Positions 32,101-37,635 of a stretch of DNA of 40,408 nt are shown one piece after another. Source of the stretch: CAZSXU01 sp964610505 (GTDB lineage Bacteria > Arandabacterota > Arandabacteria > JAGLYR01); NCBI GenBank assembly GCA_964610505.1, contig CAZSXU010000031.1, positions 1-40,408 on the forward strand. The letters run 5' to 3'. Numbering within the stretch: the stretch's first letter is position 1; the number at the start of each line of letters is the position of its first letter. Made by a program: the position numbers and the translations under genes. The notes below the pieces were generated by a model, which was not told where the DNA came from, made no database searches, and saw only the letters and a list, made by a program, of their open reading frames with translations.

Positions 32101-32607
32101 CTATCCAAACCGATCATCCGCCTTCTTCGTTCGCGATCTCCCCTTCGCCTGTTGCAGCCACCCGCTCCTGTATCCCTTCTCATGATCGAATTCCGGCACG
32201 TACGGCTTGATGTCCAGGAGCGGCGTGCCGTCCAGGATGTCCACGTTCTCAACGTGGAGGATGTTTCCCTCAACACGGAGGAGCCTCACGGTGGAGAGCC
32301 CGATGGGGTTGGGTCGCTTGGGTGCACGTGTGGCGAACACACCCCGGGGCTTTGTATCCATGAAGGGAACGACCTTGAGTTTGTAGTCTTTCGATTCGTG
32401 AAAATGATAGAGCAGCGTTACGTGCGAGAATCCATCCAGGTCCGCGAGGCCCTCGACGAACTCCGGAAAGATCTCGATATGAGCGCGAACTCCCTTCGCT
32501 CCCGACGGCTGAATGGGCATTCCTTGGGTGGTGTTATAGGGCGTGTGGATGATGCCGATGGGTTGAAGTTTCAACGTACCCTGTGTCTCGCCCCGTCGCT
32601 TCGTCAT
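32101..32607 (-). CDS. trmO: TrmO: tRNA (t6A37)-N6-methyltransferase
   Basis: 168 aa, TsaA/UPF0066 family. TrmO uses S-adenosylmethionine to methylate the N6-threonylcarbamoyl group of A37, giving m6t6A in certain tRNAs (tRNA-Thr in Escherichia coli). Recognisable family segments: LQPIGIIHTPY, MPIQPSGAKGVRAHIEIFPEF, GLADLDGFSHVTLLYHFH, RGVFATRAPKRPNPIGLSTVRLL and DGTPLLDIKPYVPEFD. The start ATG 32607 has GAGG upstream and overlaps the stop of the polysaccharide deacetylase gene by 4 bp (ATGA), so translation is coupled although the functions are unrelated. The first residues, TKRRGETQG, are encoded by an octamer repeat tract (32586-32625), so the true N-terminus may be recent and dispensable. 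Confidence 0.92.
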   Translation of the reverse strand: MTKRRGETQGTLKLQPIGIIHTPYNTTQGMPIQPSGAKGVRAHIEIFPEFVEGLADLDGFSHVTLLYHFHESKDYKLKVVPFMDTKPRGVFATRAPKRPNPIGLSTVRLLRVEGNILHVENVDILDGTPLLDIKPYVPEFDHEKGYRSGWLQQAKGRSRTKKADDRFG

Positions 32608-32625
32608 CTTGTCGCCTCATCGCCC
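32586..32625. repeat. Octamer-period repeat across a stop/start junction
   Basis: Five consecutive 8-bp units: TCTCGCCC, CGTCGCTT, CGTCATCT, TGTCGCCT, CATCGCCC. It covers the ATGA overlap of the deacetylase stop and the trmO start (32604-32607), so both the deacetylase C-terminus (QGDEATR) and the TrmO N-terminus are encoded in it. Confidence 0.7.
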
Positions 32626-33716
32626 TGTCTGATCCACAAATGGCTGTACCAGTAGTACCGCGTCCCGTCACCCTCCGGAGCCGTGAGATTATACCGGCTC
32701 CGGCCCGGAGGAAGCGGTTCCGCGGCGGATACCTCGAGGATCCTCCGATCGCGATCCACCCACCGAACCGGAACCGCCCCTTGACCACTCACATAGCAGG
32801 CGATCGACCCGGTTTGATAGTCTCCCGGTCCCAGCTCGATACGGAGGAGCGGCCGGGTCACGCCCGGAGGCAAGAGCGGATCGTCCGGTTGGGCGCGGAC
32901 CACCGGAAGCGGGAGGCTCCGAATCTTGGTGATGAATGGCCCCATCTCCGCGTAGCGCGCCGCCATCGGAAATCGGGGAAGGGCGCCGAAATCGCTCCCC
33001 GCCCAGACCGGACCCGAATGCTGGCCCAGACCCACGAGGCCGAGGTCGAGCACGACCGCCTTCAGCGCGTCGTCGTATTCCCCGTAGGGATACGCGAAGA
33101 GACGCGACCGCCGGCCCAGCTCTTCCTCCAGCCGGTCGAGCGAGAGGAGGATATCCTTGCGCACCCTCTCATCCCATTCTGCCTCGGTCTCGCCCGGTGA
33201 GCGCCGGACAAGATATCCATGCGTATGACCGTGGCCGGCGAAGCTCACGCCGCACTCCTGCATCTCCCGCATCTCATCCCAATCCATGTAGGCGGTGGAT
33301 CCCCGGTCGACCGCTCCCGTCGGCACGAACACGGTGAAAGGCCACCCGCGAGCTCGGAGGCGCGGAAACGCTTCCCCATAAACCGAAATGTAGGCATCGT
33401 CGACGGTGATGGCGACGCACCGGTCGGGGAGCGGCCTTCCCTCGAGCAGATACGACACGATCTTTTCCAGAGACCACACGTTGTATCCGTTCTCCTCCAG
33501 GTACGTCAGGTGCCCGTCGAACTGCTCGAGCGTAACGCTGGTGGAGACGGGCGTGTCGCTTCCGAAATGGTGGTACTGGAGAATCACGGCGTGATCAGCC
33601 GCCCGGCCGCTCAGAGGAAACAGCGGAACGATGACGGCGATCGGCAGGATGGGTCCGGCGAAACCCATTGCGACGATCCGTACGATGGGCCGGGCGAAGC
33701 GGAGGAGTTTATTCAT
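32604..33716 (-). CDS. Polysaccharide deacetylase (NodB/CE4 type), exported
   Basis: 370 aa from ATG 33716, which has AGGAG seven bases upstream. An N-terminal hydrophobic region (ARPIVRIVAMGFAGPILPIAVIVPLFPLSGRA) is a signal peptide or anchor. The CE4 fold shows HAVILQYHHFG, the motif TVDDA (usual TFDDG; both Asp kept), HGHTHGYL (the His-x3-His metal site) and RLFAYPYGEYDD. These enzymes remove acetyl groups from GlcNAc or MurNAc in peptidoglycan or other polysaccharides. About 90 extra C-terminal residues (ITKIRSLPLPVVRAQPDDPLL to YYWYSHLWI) form a beta-rich tail. The gene overlaps the Bax-like gene by 8 bp (ATGAATAA) and trmO by 4 bp, so the three form one operon. With the glucosaminidase upstream, a role in cell-wall remodelling is likely. 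Confidence 0.87.
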   Translation of the reverse strand: MNKLLRFARPIVRIVAMGFAGPILPIAVIVPLFPLSGRAADHAVILQYHHFGSDTPVSTSVTLEQFDGHLTYLEENGYNVWSLEKIVSYLLEGRPLPDRCVAITVDDAYISVYGEAFPRLRARGWPFTVFVPTGAVDRGSTAYMDWDEMREMQECGVSFAGHGHTHGYLVRRSPGETEAEWDERVRKDILLSLDRLEEELGRRSRLFAYPYGEYDDALKAVVLDLGLVGLGQHSGPVWAGSDFGALPRFPMAARYAEMGPFITKIRSLPLPVVRAQPDDPLLPPGVTRPLLRIELGPGDYQTGSIACYVSGQGAVPVRWVDRDRRILEVSAAEPLPPGRSRYNLTAPEGDGTRYYWYSHLWIRQGDEATR

Positions 33717-34680
33717 GGCGATTCTCCTCTCCGCGGGCACGTGTGATGCCCGCCTCGCTCACCGCAAGCGGCCCGGCGCTTTTTCCGCTGTCCGGTGAGA
33801 CGCCCGGGAGATTCCGAGCATCCGGCCGATGGAGGCCCATGAGACGCCGGTTCACCCGGAGCATTCTGCGGATCTCATCGAGGTACGCTTCCCCCCGCTC
33901 GGAATAGCGAACGAGACCCGAGGCCAAGAGATGGGCGCTCGGGGTTCTTCCCGCGCGGCGCTCATCGAGACGGAGCCGCCGCAATTCGCGGTACGCCGGA
34001 TGGGTATTGAGATTGTGAATGTAGCTTCGCACCGATCGATTGACCGATGGGAACGCCGCCACCTTGTGCGTTTCGCCGGCCGGGCGCCGCCCGGGTACCA
34101 TGCCGCAACCCCGCCCGAAGCACCATTGCCCGAACAGACTGTTGCCCTCTCGCGCAAACCGGGACGTTCCCCATGCGGATTCATTGGCCGCCTGGATCAG
34201 CGCCAGAGCCAGGGGAATCGTGTCCACCCGCCGCTGGAGAGACAACCAGAACTTGTGGGAGTAGATCTCGTAGGGATCGAGGTCGTACTCGTCGGCCAGT
34301 CGCTCCAGCCACGTGGAATCCGAAGGCGAGACGGCTTCCCCGCCGAGGTGTTTCAGGTAGAGATCCATCATGCGCCGGCGAGCCTTCCGGACCCTGGCGT
34401 TCTCCGCTCGGACGATGGGCCGTAGAAAATCGAAAAACTGTTTCTTTCGTTCGGCCGCACCGGCAATGGAACCGAAGTCGGGAAGACGGGCGATTTCTCC
34501 GGGCTCGATACCGGCGATCGGCCTTTCTTCATCCGTCTCCTGCTCTCGTTCCTCGGGCCCGCATCCGGCGACGCCGAAGATGAGAAGTGCCGCCGGCAGC
34601 AGGAGAAGGACGCGGCCGATTCGGAAGCGGACGGTCTCGATTCCCGTCCGGATGGTCGGTGCCTCTCGGGTCCGGTTCAT
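33709..34680 (-). CDS. Bax-like glucosaminidase lipoprotein
   Basis: 323 aa. It has a lipoprotein signal peptide (RIGRVLLLLPAALLIFGVAGC, lipobox FGVAGC), so it is a membrane-anchored envelope protein. The catalytic part matches Bax/GH73 glucosaminidases: ADEYDLDPYEIYSHKFW, LALALIQAANESAWGTSRFAREGNSLFGQWCF with the predicted catalytic Glu in ANES, and AAFPSVNRSVRSYIHNLNTHPAYRELR. Such enzymes cleave the glycan strands of peptidoglycan. The ATG at 34680 gives a sensible signal peptide. An in-frame TTG at 34737, next to a purine-rich stretch, would add 19 Gly/Arg-rich residues and is less likely. It is the first gene of an operon with the polysaccharide deacetylase (8-bp overlap) and trmO, under a good promoter at 34759-34788. 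Confidence 0.86.
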   Translation of the reverse strand: MNRTREAPTIRTGIETVRFRIGRVLLLLPAALLIFGVAGCGPEEREQETDEERPIAGIEPGEIARLPDFGSIAGAAERKKQFFDFLRPIVRAENARVRKARRRMMDLYLKHLGGEAVSPSDSTWLERLADEYDLDPYEIYSHKFWLSLQRRVDTIPLALALIQAANESAWGTSRFAREGNSLFGQWCFGRGCGMVPGRRPAGETHKVAAFPSVNRSVRSYIHNLNTHPAYRELRRLRLDERRAGRTPSAHLLASGLVRYSERGEAYLDEIRRMLRVNRRLMGLHRPDARNLPGVSPDSGKSAGPLAVSEAGITRARGEENRHE

Positions 34681-34758
34681 ACGATGCGGGTGGCCCGAAG
34701 CGGACGGGCGCCCTCGAGTTCCCCCCTCCTGTGACAAAGACGAACGAGCTACGGCGGG

Positions 34759-34788
34759 ATTCTACAGCGATCGCTGGAGAGGTGTAAA
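34759..34788 (-). promoter_or_regulatory. Promoter of the Bax-like/deacetylase/trmO operon
   Basis: On the minus strand: TTTACA (34783-34788), 18-bp spacer, TAGAAT (34759-34764). The first gene starts 79 bp downstream of the -10. Confidence 0.6.
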
Positions 34789-34881
34789 GAAACATTGGGG
34801 CGGCGAGAGGAGGTGTCTCCTTCCTGGTTGGCCTGCGGAGAGACCTCCGATTCTCACGAAGGCTTCTCGCGGAACGCCACG

Positions 34882-35349
34882 TCACGCTGCCGGTGAGTGC
34901 CCGCAGTACGGACACACCTTCCATTCGGAGGCCATAGGTTTCTGGCACTTTTCACACAACAGCTCCCGTGCGTGTCCGCAGTGTGGGCACACTTTGAAAT
35001 CGGTTCGCAGGGTTTGCCCGCAGTTCGAGCACGTGGCTCCGGCCCTGGACCGGGATACCACAAGGTAGATGATAACGCCGATGAGGTAGGGCACGAAGGC
35101 GGCCACCGTCGCCCACATCCATGGATCCAACCCCCGCCTGGACGCGTCCCTGTGGACCAGCAATCCGACGACACCGACGTACAGACCGGCGACGAGATAC
35201 ATCGGAAACAGCGGGAATGCTCGTGCGAACGGGACACCTCCGCACATCGGAGTGCGGCAGCCGAACATGAACCCAACACCCATCATGCTCATCACAACAA
35301 GAATCACGAGGCCCCAGAACACGTATTTGAACGGAGAGCTGTCGGACAT
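34882..35349 (-). CDS. Membrane protein with two C-terminal zinc ribbons
   Basis: 155 aa from ATG 35349, which has AGGAGG eight bases upstream; an ATG-like start 13 codons earlier lacks this. Three membrane segments: about 8-31 (VFWGLVILVVMSMMGVGFMFG), 46-66 (LFPMYLVAGLYVGVVGLLV) and 77-97 (MWATVAAFVPYLIGVIIYLVV). Two zinc-ribbon motifs follow: CSNCGQTLRTDFKVCPHCG and CEKCQKPMASEWKVCPYCG, each C-x2-C-x(11-12)-C-x2-C, presumably in the cytoplasm. I know no function. It lies 13 bp after the anti-sigma-like gene and is the third gene of the sigma-factor operon, so it may belong to that regulatory circuit, for example as a metal or redox sensor. Confidence 0.75.
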   Translation of the reverse strand: MSDSSPFKYVFWGLVILVVMSMMGVGFMFGCRTPMCGGVPFARAFPLFPMYLVAGLYVGVVGLLVHRDASRRGLDPWMWATVAAFVPYLIGVIIYLVVSRSRAGATCSNCGQTLRTDFKVCPHCGHARELLCEKCQKPMASEWKVCPYCGHSPAA

Positions 35350-35362
35350 GATTGATTCCTCC

Positions 35363-35692
35363 TCAACAGGTTTCGGCCGCGGGATCACAGTCCCCGAAAA
35401 ACACGGCGATCTGATCTCGAACGGCGATCAAGGGGAGCAGAAACAGGCTCAACATGAGAGAAGCGCCGACGAGGCCGCAGAGTTTGTACGTCCATCCCAG
35501 GGAGTCGGATGACAGAATCACGGCGGTGCCGCAGACGGTGAGAATCTGGAGAGAGAGACTCCCGAACAGGGCCCATGGAAGAACCGGGCTTCTTTGCAGT
35601 CGCCTCTTGGTCCGGCAAACCAGGTCCGGGGGCGGCGCGAACTCCTCCCGGCCGATGTCCTTCAGGATCCGTTCCAGATCGCGGTCATGCAT
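35363..35692 (-). CDS. Probable anti-sigma factor-like membrane protein
   Basis: 109 aa from ATG 35692, with GGGAGGG upstream. A short N-terminal cytoplasmic part (MHDRDLERILKDIGREEFAPPPDLVCRTKRRL) precedes two membrane helices (about 37-60, VLPWALFGSLSLQILTVCGTAVIL, and 68-92, TYKLCGLVGASLMLSLFLLPLIA) and a tail ending DCDPAAETC. The gene overlaps the ECF sigma gene by 8 bp (ATGCATGA), the usual place for an anti-sigma factor. No zinc-binding H-x3-C-x2-C motif is present, so any sigma binding would not be of the standard ZAS type. The assignment is from position and topology only. Confidence 0.65.
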   Translation of the reverse strand: MHDRDLERILKDIGREEFAPPPDLVCRTKRRLQRSPVLPWALFGSLSLQILTVCGTAVILSSDSLGWTYKLCGLVGASLMLSLFLLPLIAVRDQIAVFFGDCDPAAETC

Positions 35693-36257
35693 CGTAGATC
35701 CCTCCCAGGATCGCCTTGAGTTTGTTCCGGCCCAGGAAGAGCCGGTTCTTGAGCGTTCCATCCGGGATGTCCAGAACCTCGGCGACCTCCGCCAGGCTCA
35801 TCTCCCGGAAGTAGAACAGGAGCATCGGAATTCGAAGTTTGTCGTCCAGCCGGTCCAGTGCCCCGCGGACGGCCGAACGGGTCTCTTCCGAGATGACTTC
35901 ATCCACCGGAGAAGGCTCGTCGGCGCCCACACGATCCATCTCCTCGTACTTGGTCTCGGTCGACGCGTATTCCTTGACGCGAGAGAGCCAGCGTTTCCGC
36001 TTGCGGTATCGATCCCGATAGCGGTTGACGCAGATGGTGTAGAGCCAGGTGGAAAACTTCCGTTCCGGGTTGCACTGCCCGATGTATTTCATCACCTTCA
36101 CCCACGTGTCCTGGAACAGGTCATCCGCATCGTCGCGGTTGGACGTCAGTTTCCGGCACAGCGTATAGAGGGGCGTTTGATAGCGGTCGATGAGGATGCT
36201 TATGAGATCGGTCTGCCCCTCACGGCAACGTTCGATGATGTCCCGATCCTCGAGCAT
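35685..36257 (-). CDS. ECF-family RNA polymerase sigma factor
   Basis: 190 aa from ATG 36257, which follows AAGGAG by six bases; a GTG five codons upstream is in frame but overlaps this Shine-Dalgarno. Region 2 has DDADDLFQDTWVKVMKYIGQ and FSTWLYTICVNRYRDRYRKRKRW (core binding and -10 recognition). A Glu/Ser-rich linker follows. Region 4 is LRIPMLLFYFREMSLAEVAEVLDIPDGTLKNRLFLGRNKLK (helix-turn-helix for -35 recognition). Alternative sigma factors of this class respond to envelope or other stress. It is the first gene of an operon with the anti-sigma-like protein and the zinc-ribbon membrane protein. I did not find a clear autoregulated ECF promoter (GGAAC-type) upstream. Confidence 0.92.
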   Translation of the reverse strand: MLEDRDIIERCREGQTDLISILIDRYQTPLYTLCRKLTSNRDDADDLFQDTWVKVMKYIGQCNPERKFSTWLYTICVNRYRDRYRKRKRWLSRVKEYASTETKYEEMDRVGADEPSPVDEVISEETRSAVRGALDRLDDKLRIPMLLFYFREMSLAEVAEVLDIPDGTLKNRLFLGRNKLKAILGGIYDA

Positions 36258-36364
36258 CCACGTCTCCTTCACCGGTATCTACGCCCCAACCCGTCGCCGG
36301 TTTGCGGAAATCGCACCGCCTGTCGAAGAGTACACAGATTCGCAAAAAAAGGCGGGGGTTTTTT

Positions 36365-36449
36365 CGGAGTCTCGGCCCTGGGCCCAGACTCCGCTAGCTG
36401 TCTATCTGCGGAAGGCTTTTCGGTTTTCAAATCTGTGCAATCTGTGGCT
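36365..36449 (+). repeat. Composite hairpin-nonamer repeat, copy 1
   Basis: A hairpin (CGGAGTCT/AGACTCCG outer stem, inner GGCCC/GGGCC, 36365-36393) is followed after 10 bp by the core ATCTGCGGAAGGCTTTTCGG and then ATCTGTGCA and ATCTGTGGC nonamers. Copy 2 has the same parts in the same order. Confidence 0.7.
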
Positions 36450-36478
36450 GACGGACCGGCCAGTGGCCGGCCCGAGAA

Positions 36479-36506
36479 AGTCGATAGTCGAAAGTCGAAA
36501 GTTGAG
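36479..36506. repeat. Heptamer-period repeat tract (AGTCGAA)
   Basis: Four consecutive 7-bp units: AGTCGAT, AGTCGAA, AGTCGAA, AGTTGAG. It lies between the two composite repeat copies. Confidence 0.65.
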
Positions 36507-36564
36507 ATCGGACAAGGGCATCGGATACCTCGTCACGCAACACGGAGAATAGCAGAGGTTCTCC

Positions 36565-36670
36565 CGGAGTCTCAGGCTTGAGCCTGAGACTCCGTACGTG
36601 TGTCCATCTGTGTAATCTGCGCAATCTGCGGAAGGCTTTTCGGTGTTAGAATCTGTGCAATCTGTGGCTA
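36565..36670 (+). repeat. Composite hairpin-nonamer repeat, copy 2
   Basis: A perfect 14-bp hairpin (36565-36594, outer CGGAGTCTC/GAGACTCCG, 2-nt loop) is followed by nonamers ATCTGTGTA, ATCTGCGCA and ATCTGCGGA, the AGGCTTTTCGG core, and the closing ATCTGTGCA, ATCTGTGGC and TAA. It ends 36 bp before the -35 box of the next promoter. Confidence 0.75.
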
Positions 36671-36706
36671 AAGATTTAGGCTTCATGAAGTTGCGGTTTC
36701 CAGGAT

Positions 36707-36736
36707 TTGACAAACACGACAATATTGTGGTATAAT
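36707..36736 (+). promoter_or_regulatory. Consensus sigma70-type promoter
   Basis: Perfect TTGACA (36707-36712), 18-bp spacer, perfect TATAAT (36731-36736), preceded by TTGTGG. The sequence GTGGTATAAT is shared exactly with the promoter at the right edge (40397-40402, minus strand). It drives the secreted-protein gene at 36839. Confidence 0.75.
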
Positions 36737-36838
36737 TGATTGTGAATTGCTTCCGACGTCACCGGTTGCGGAGGCAGGGTGAGAGCCCGGACCGTTCCTG
36801 AAATGTGATTCGCTTAACACCACGCAAGGGGGGATACC

Positions 36839-37456
36839 GTGAAAGCGCTCGCTACCATGGTGGTGGTCTCCGCTCTCCTCGTCGGGAGCACGTCGCTTGC
36901 CCAGACCATTCCCACCGAGGATATCATCGGGATGTACGCCGATCTCGCCGGCACGGTGGATTCCATCTCCGTGGCAACGTACACGACTTTCACCATCTAC
37001 CTGCTGCTGATCAATCCCACGAGCACGAGTGACATCATCGCGTGGGATTGCTATATCGACTATCCCGACGTCATCATTCCCGGCGGAAACGTCATCGTGA
37101 CGGATTGGACCATTGCCGGCGGCGGCACCAACACCGTCGTGGAACCGGAATTCCAGGTGGCCATGCTGGAGGTTCCTCCGCTTGCCAACGATGAGATCGT
37201 GCTGCTCCTCACGGCCGAGGCCTACGTCACCACCACCGACGAAGCCGCCGTCTACATCCTCGGCTCTTCATTGGATCCGCTCGGAAACGGCCAGCCGACC
37301 TACTGTCCCGAAGACTGGGGCGACGACCCCGCCAATCTGGTGGCGATGTACCAGTCGAGCGGCGCGCCCGATCTCCCCGTCTTCGTCATCAACGGCGCGC
37401 CTCCAACATCCGCCGAAACCGATACGTGGACGCGTCTTAAGAATCTATGTCGCTAG
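36839..37456 (+). CDS. Secreted hypothetical protein with a C-terminal TWxxLK motif
   Basis: 205 aa. The start is GTG 36839, after a GGGGGG Shine-Dalgarno, and opens a signal peptide (MKALATMVVVSALLVGSTSLA). The mature part is beta-rich and acidic: EDIIGMYADLAGTVDSISVATYTTFTIYLLLINPTS, WDCYIDYPDVIIPGGN, EFQVAMLEVPPLANDEIVLLLTAEAYV, YCPEDWGDD. This reads like a single Ig or cohesin-like beta-sandwich, with VTDWTIAGGG in the middle. The C-terminus ends TDTWTRLKNLCR; the large protein encoded convergently at 37636 ends with a comparable TTWGGLKARFR, which could be a shared sorting signal. No family is recognised with certainty. The promoter is at consensus, so the protein may be abundant. Confidence 0.8.
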   Translation: MKALATMVVVSALLVGSTSLAQTIPTEDIIGMYADLAGTVDSISVATYTTFTIYLLLINPTSTSDIIAWDCYIDYPDVIIPGGNVIVTDWTIAGGGTNTVVEPEFQVAMLEVPPLANDEIVLLLTAEAYVTTTDEAAVYILGSSLDPLGNGQPTYCPEDWGDDPANLVAMYQSSGAPDLPVFVINGAPPTSAETDTWTRLKNLCR

Positions 37457-37495
37457 TCCGGATGATTCGCAAACACTCGGCTGCGGGATCATACC

Positions 37496-37539
37496 TGTTA
37501 CCCATGTACCCGGTGTAATCTGTTACCTATGTACCCGGT
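37496..37539. repeat. Two 19-bp direct repeats (TGTTACCYATGTACCCGGT)
   Basis: Copies at 37496-37514 and 37521-37539 differ at one base and are spaced 25 bp start to start; a partial third copy (TGTTACC) follows at 37540. Such paired repeats resemble transposase-binding repeats at the end of an insertion sequence, but no transposase remains nearby. Confidence 0.55.
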
Positions 37540-37550
37540 TGTTACCGGGT
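37533..37550. terminator. Short hairpin between convergent secreted-protein genes
   Basis: ACCCGGT (37533-37539) pairs with ACCGGGT (37544-37550) around a TGTT loop. It lies between the stop codons of the genes at 36839 and 37636. No T-run follows, so terminator function is uncertain and it may only be part of the direct repeats. Confidence 0.35.
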
Positions 37551-37635
37551 GAGGGTCCTACAGCTCACCTCTCTCAGGCCGATGGCCCCCTCACCAACGT
37601 AGAACTCAGCACTATCTCTAAACGCTGCAGGCCGC

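Larger units (their letters stand above)
36258..36838. other. Repeat-rich intergenic region between sigma operon and secreted-protein gene
   Basis: These 581 bases hold no gene. They carry two copies of a composite hairpin-plus-nonamer repeat (36365-36449 and 36565-36670), a heptamer array between them (36479-36506), and a consensus promoter at 36707-36736 followed by a leader of about 95 nt. A run of seven A and, 8 bp later, six T occurs near 36335-36357, without a GC stem. Confidence 0.6.

Noticed and set aside
36335..36360. A-run/T-run as a rho-independent terminator
   Set aside because: No GC stem between the runs and no gene end that it would serve.
30544..36670. CRISPR array
   Set aside because: Repeats are 6-9 bp with no regular spacers, and no cas gene is present.
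36402..36722. Small frames reading 'ATDCTDxxTEKPSADCADYTDG'-type peptides
   Set aside because: These are translations of the composite nonamer repeat, not conserved proteins.
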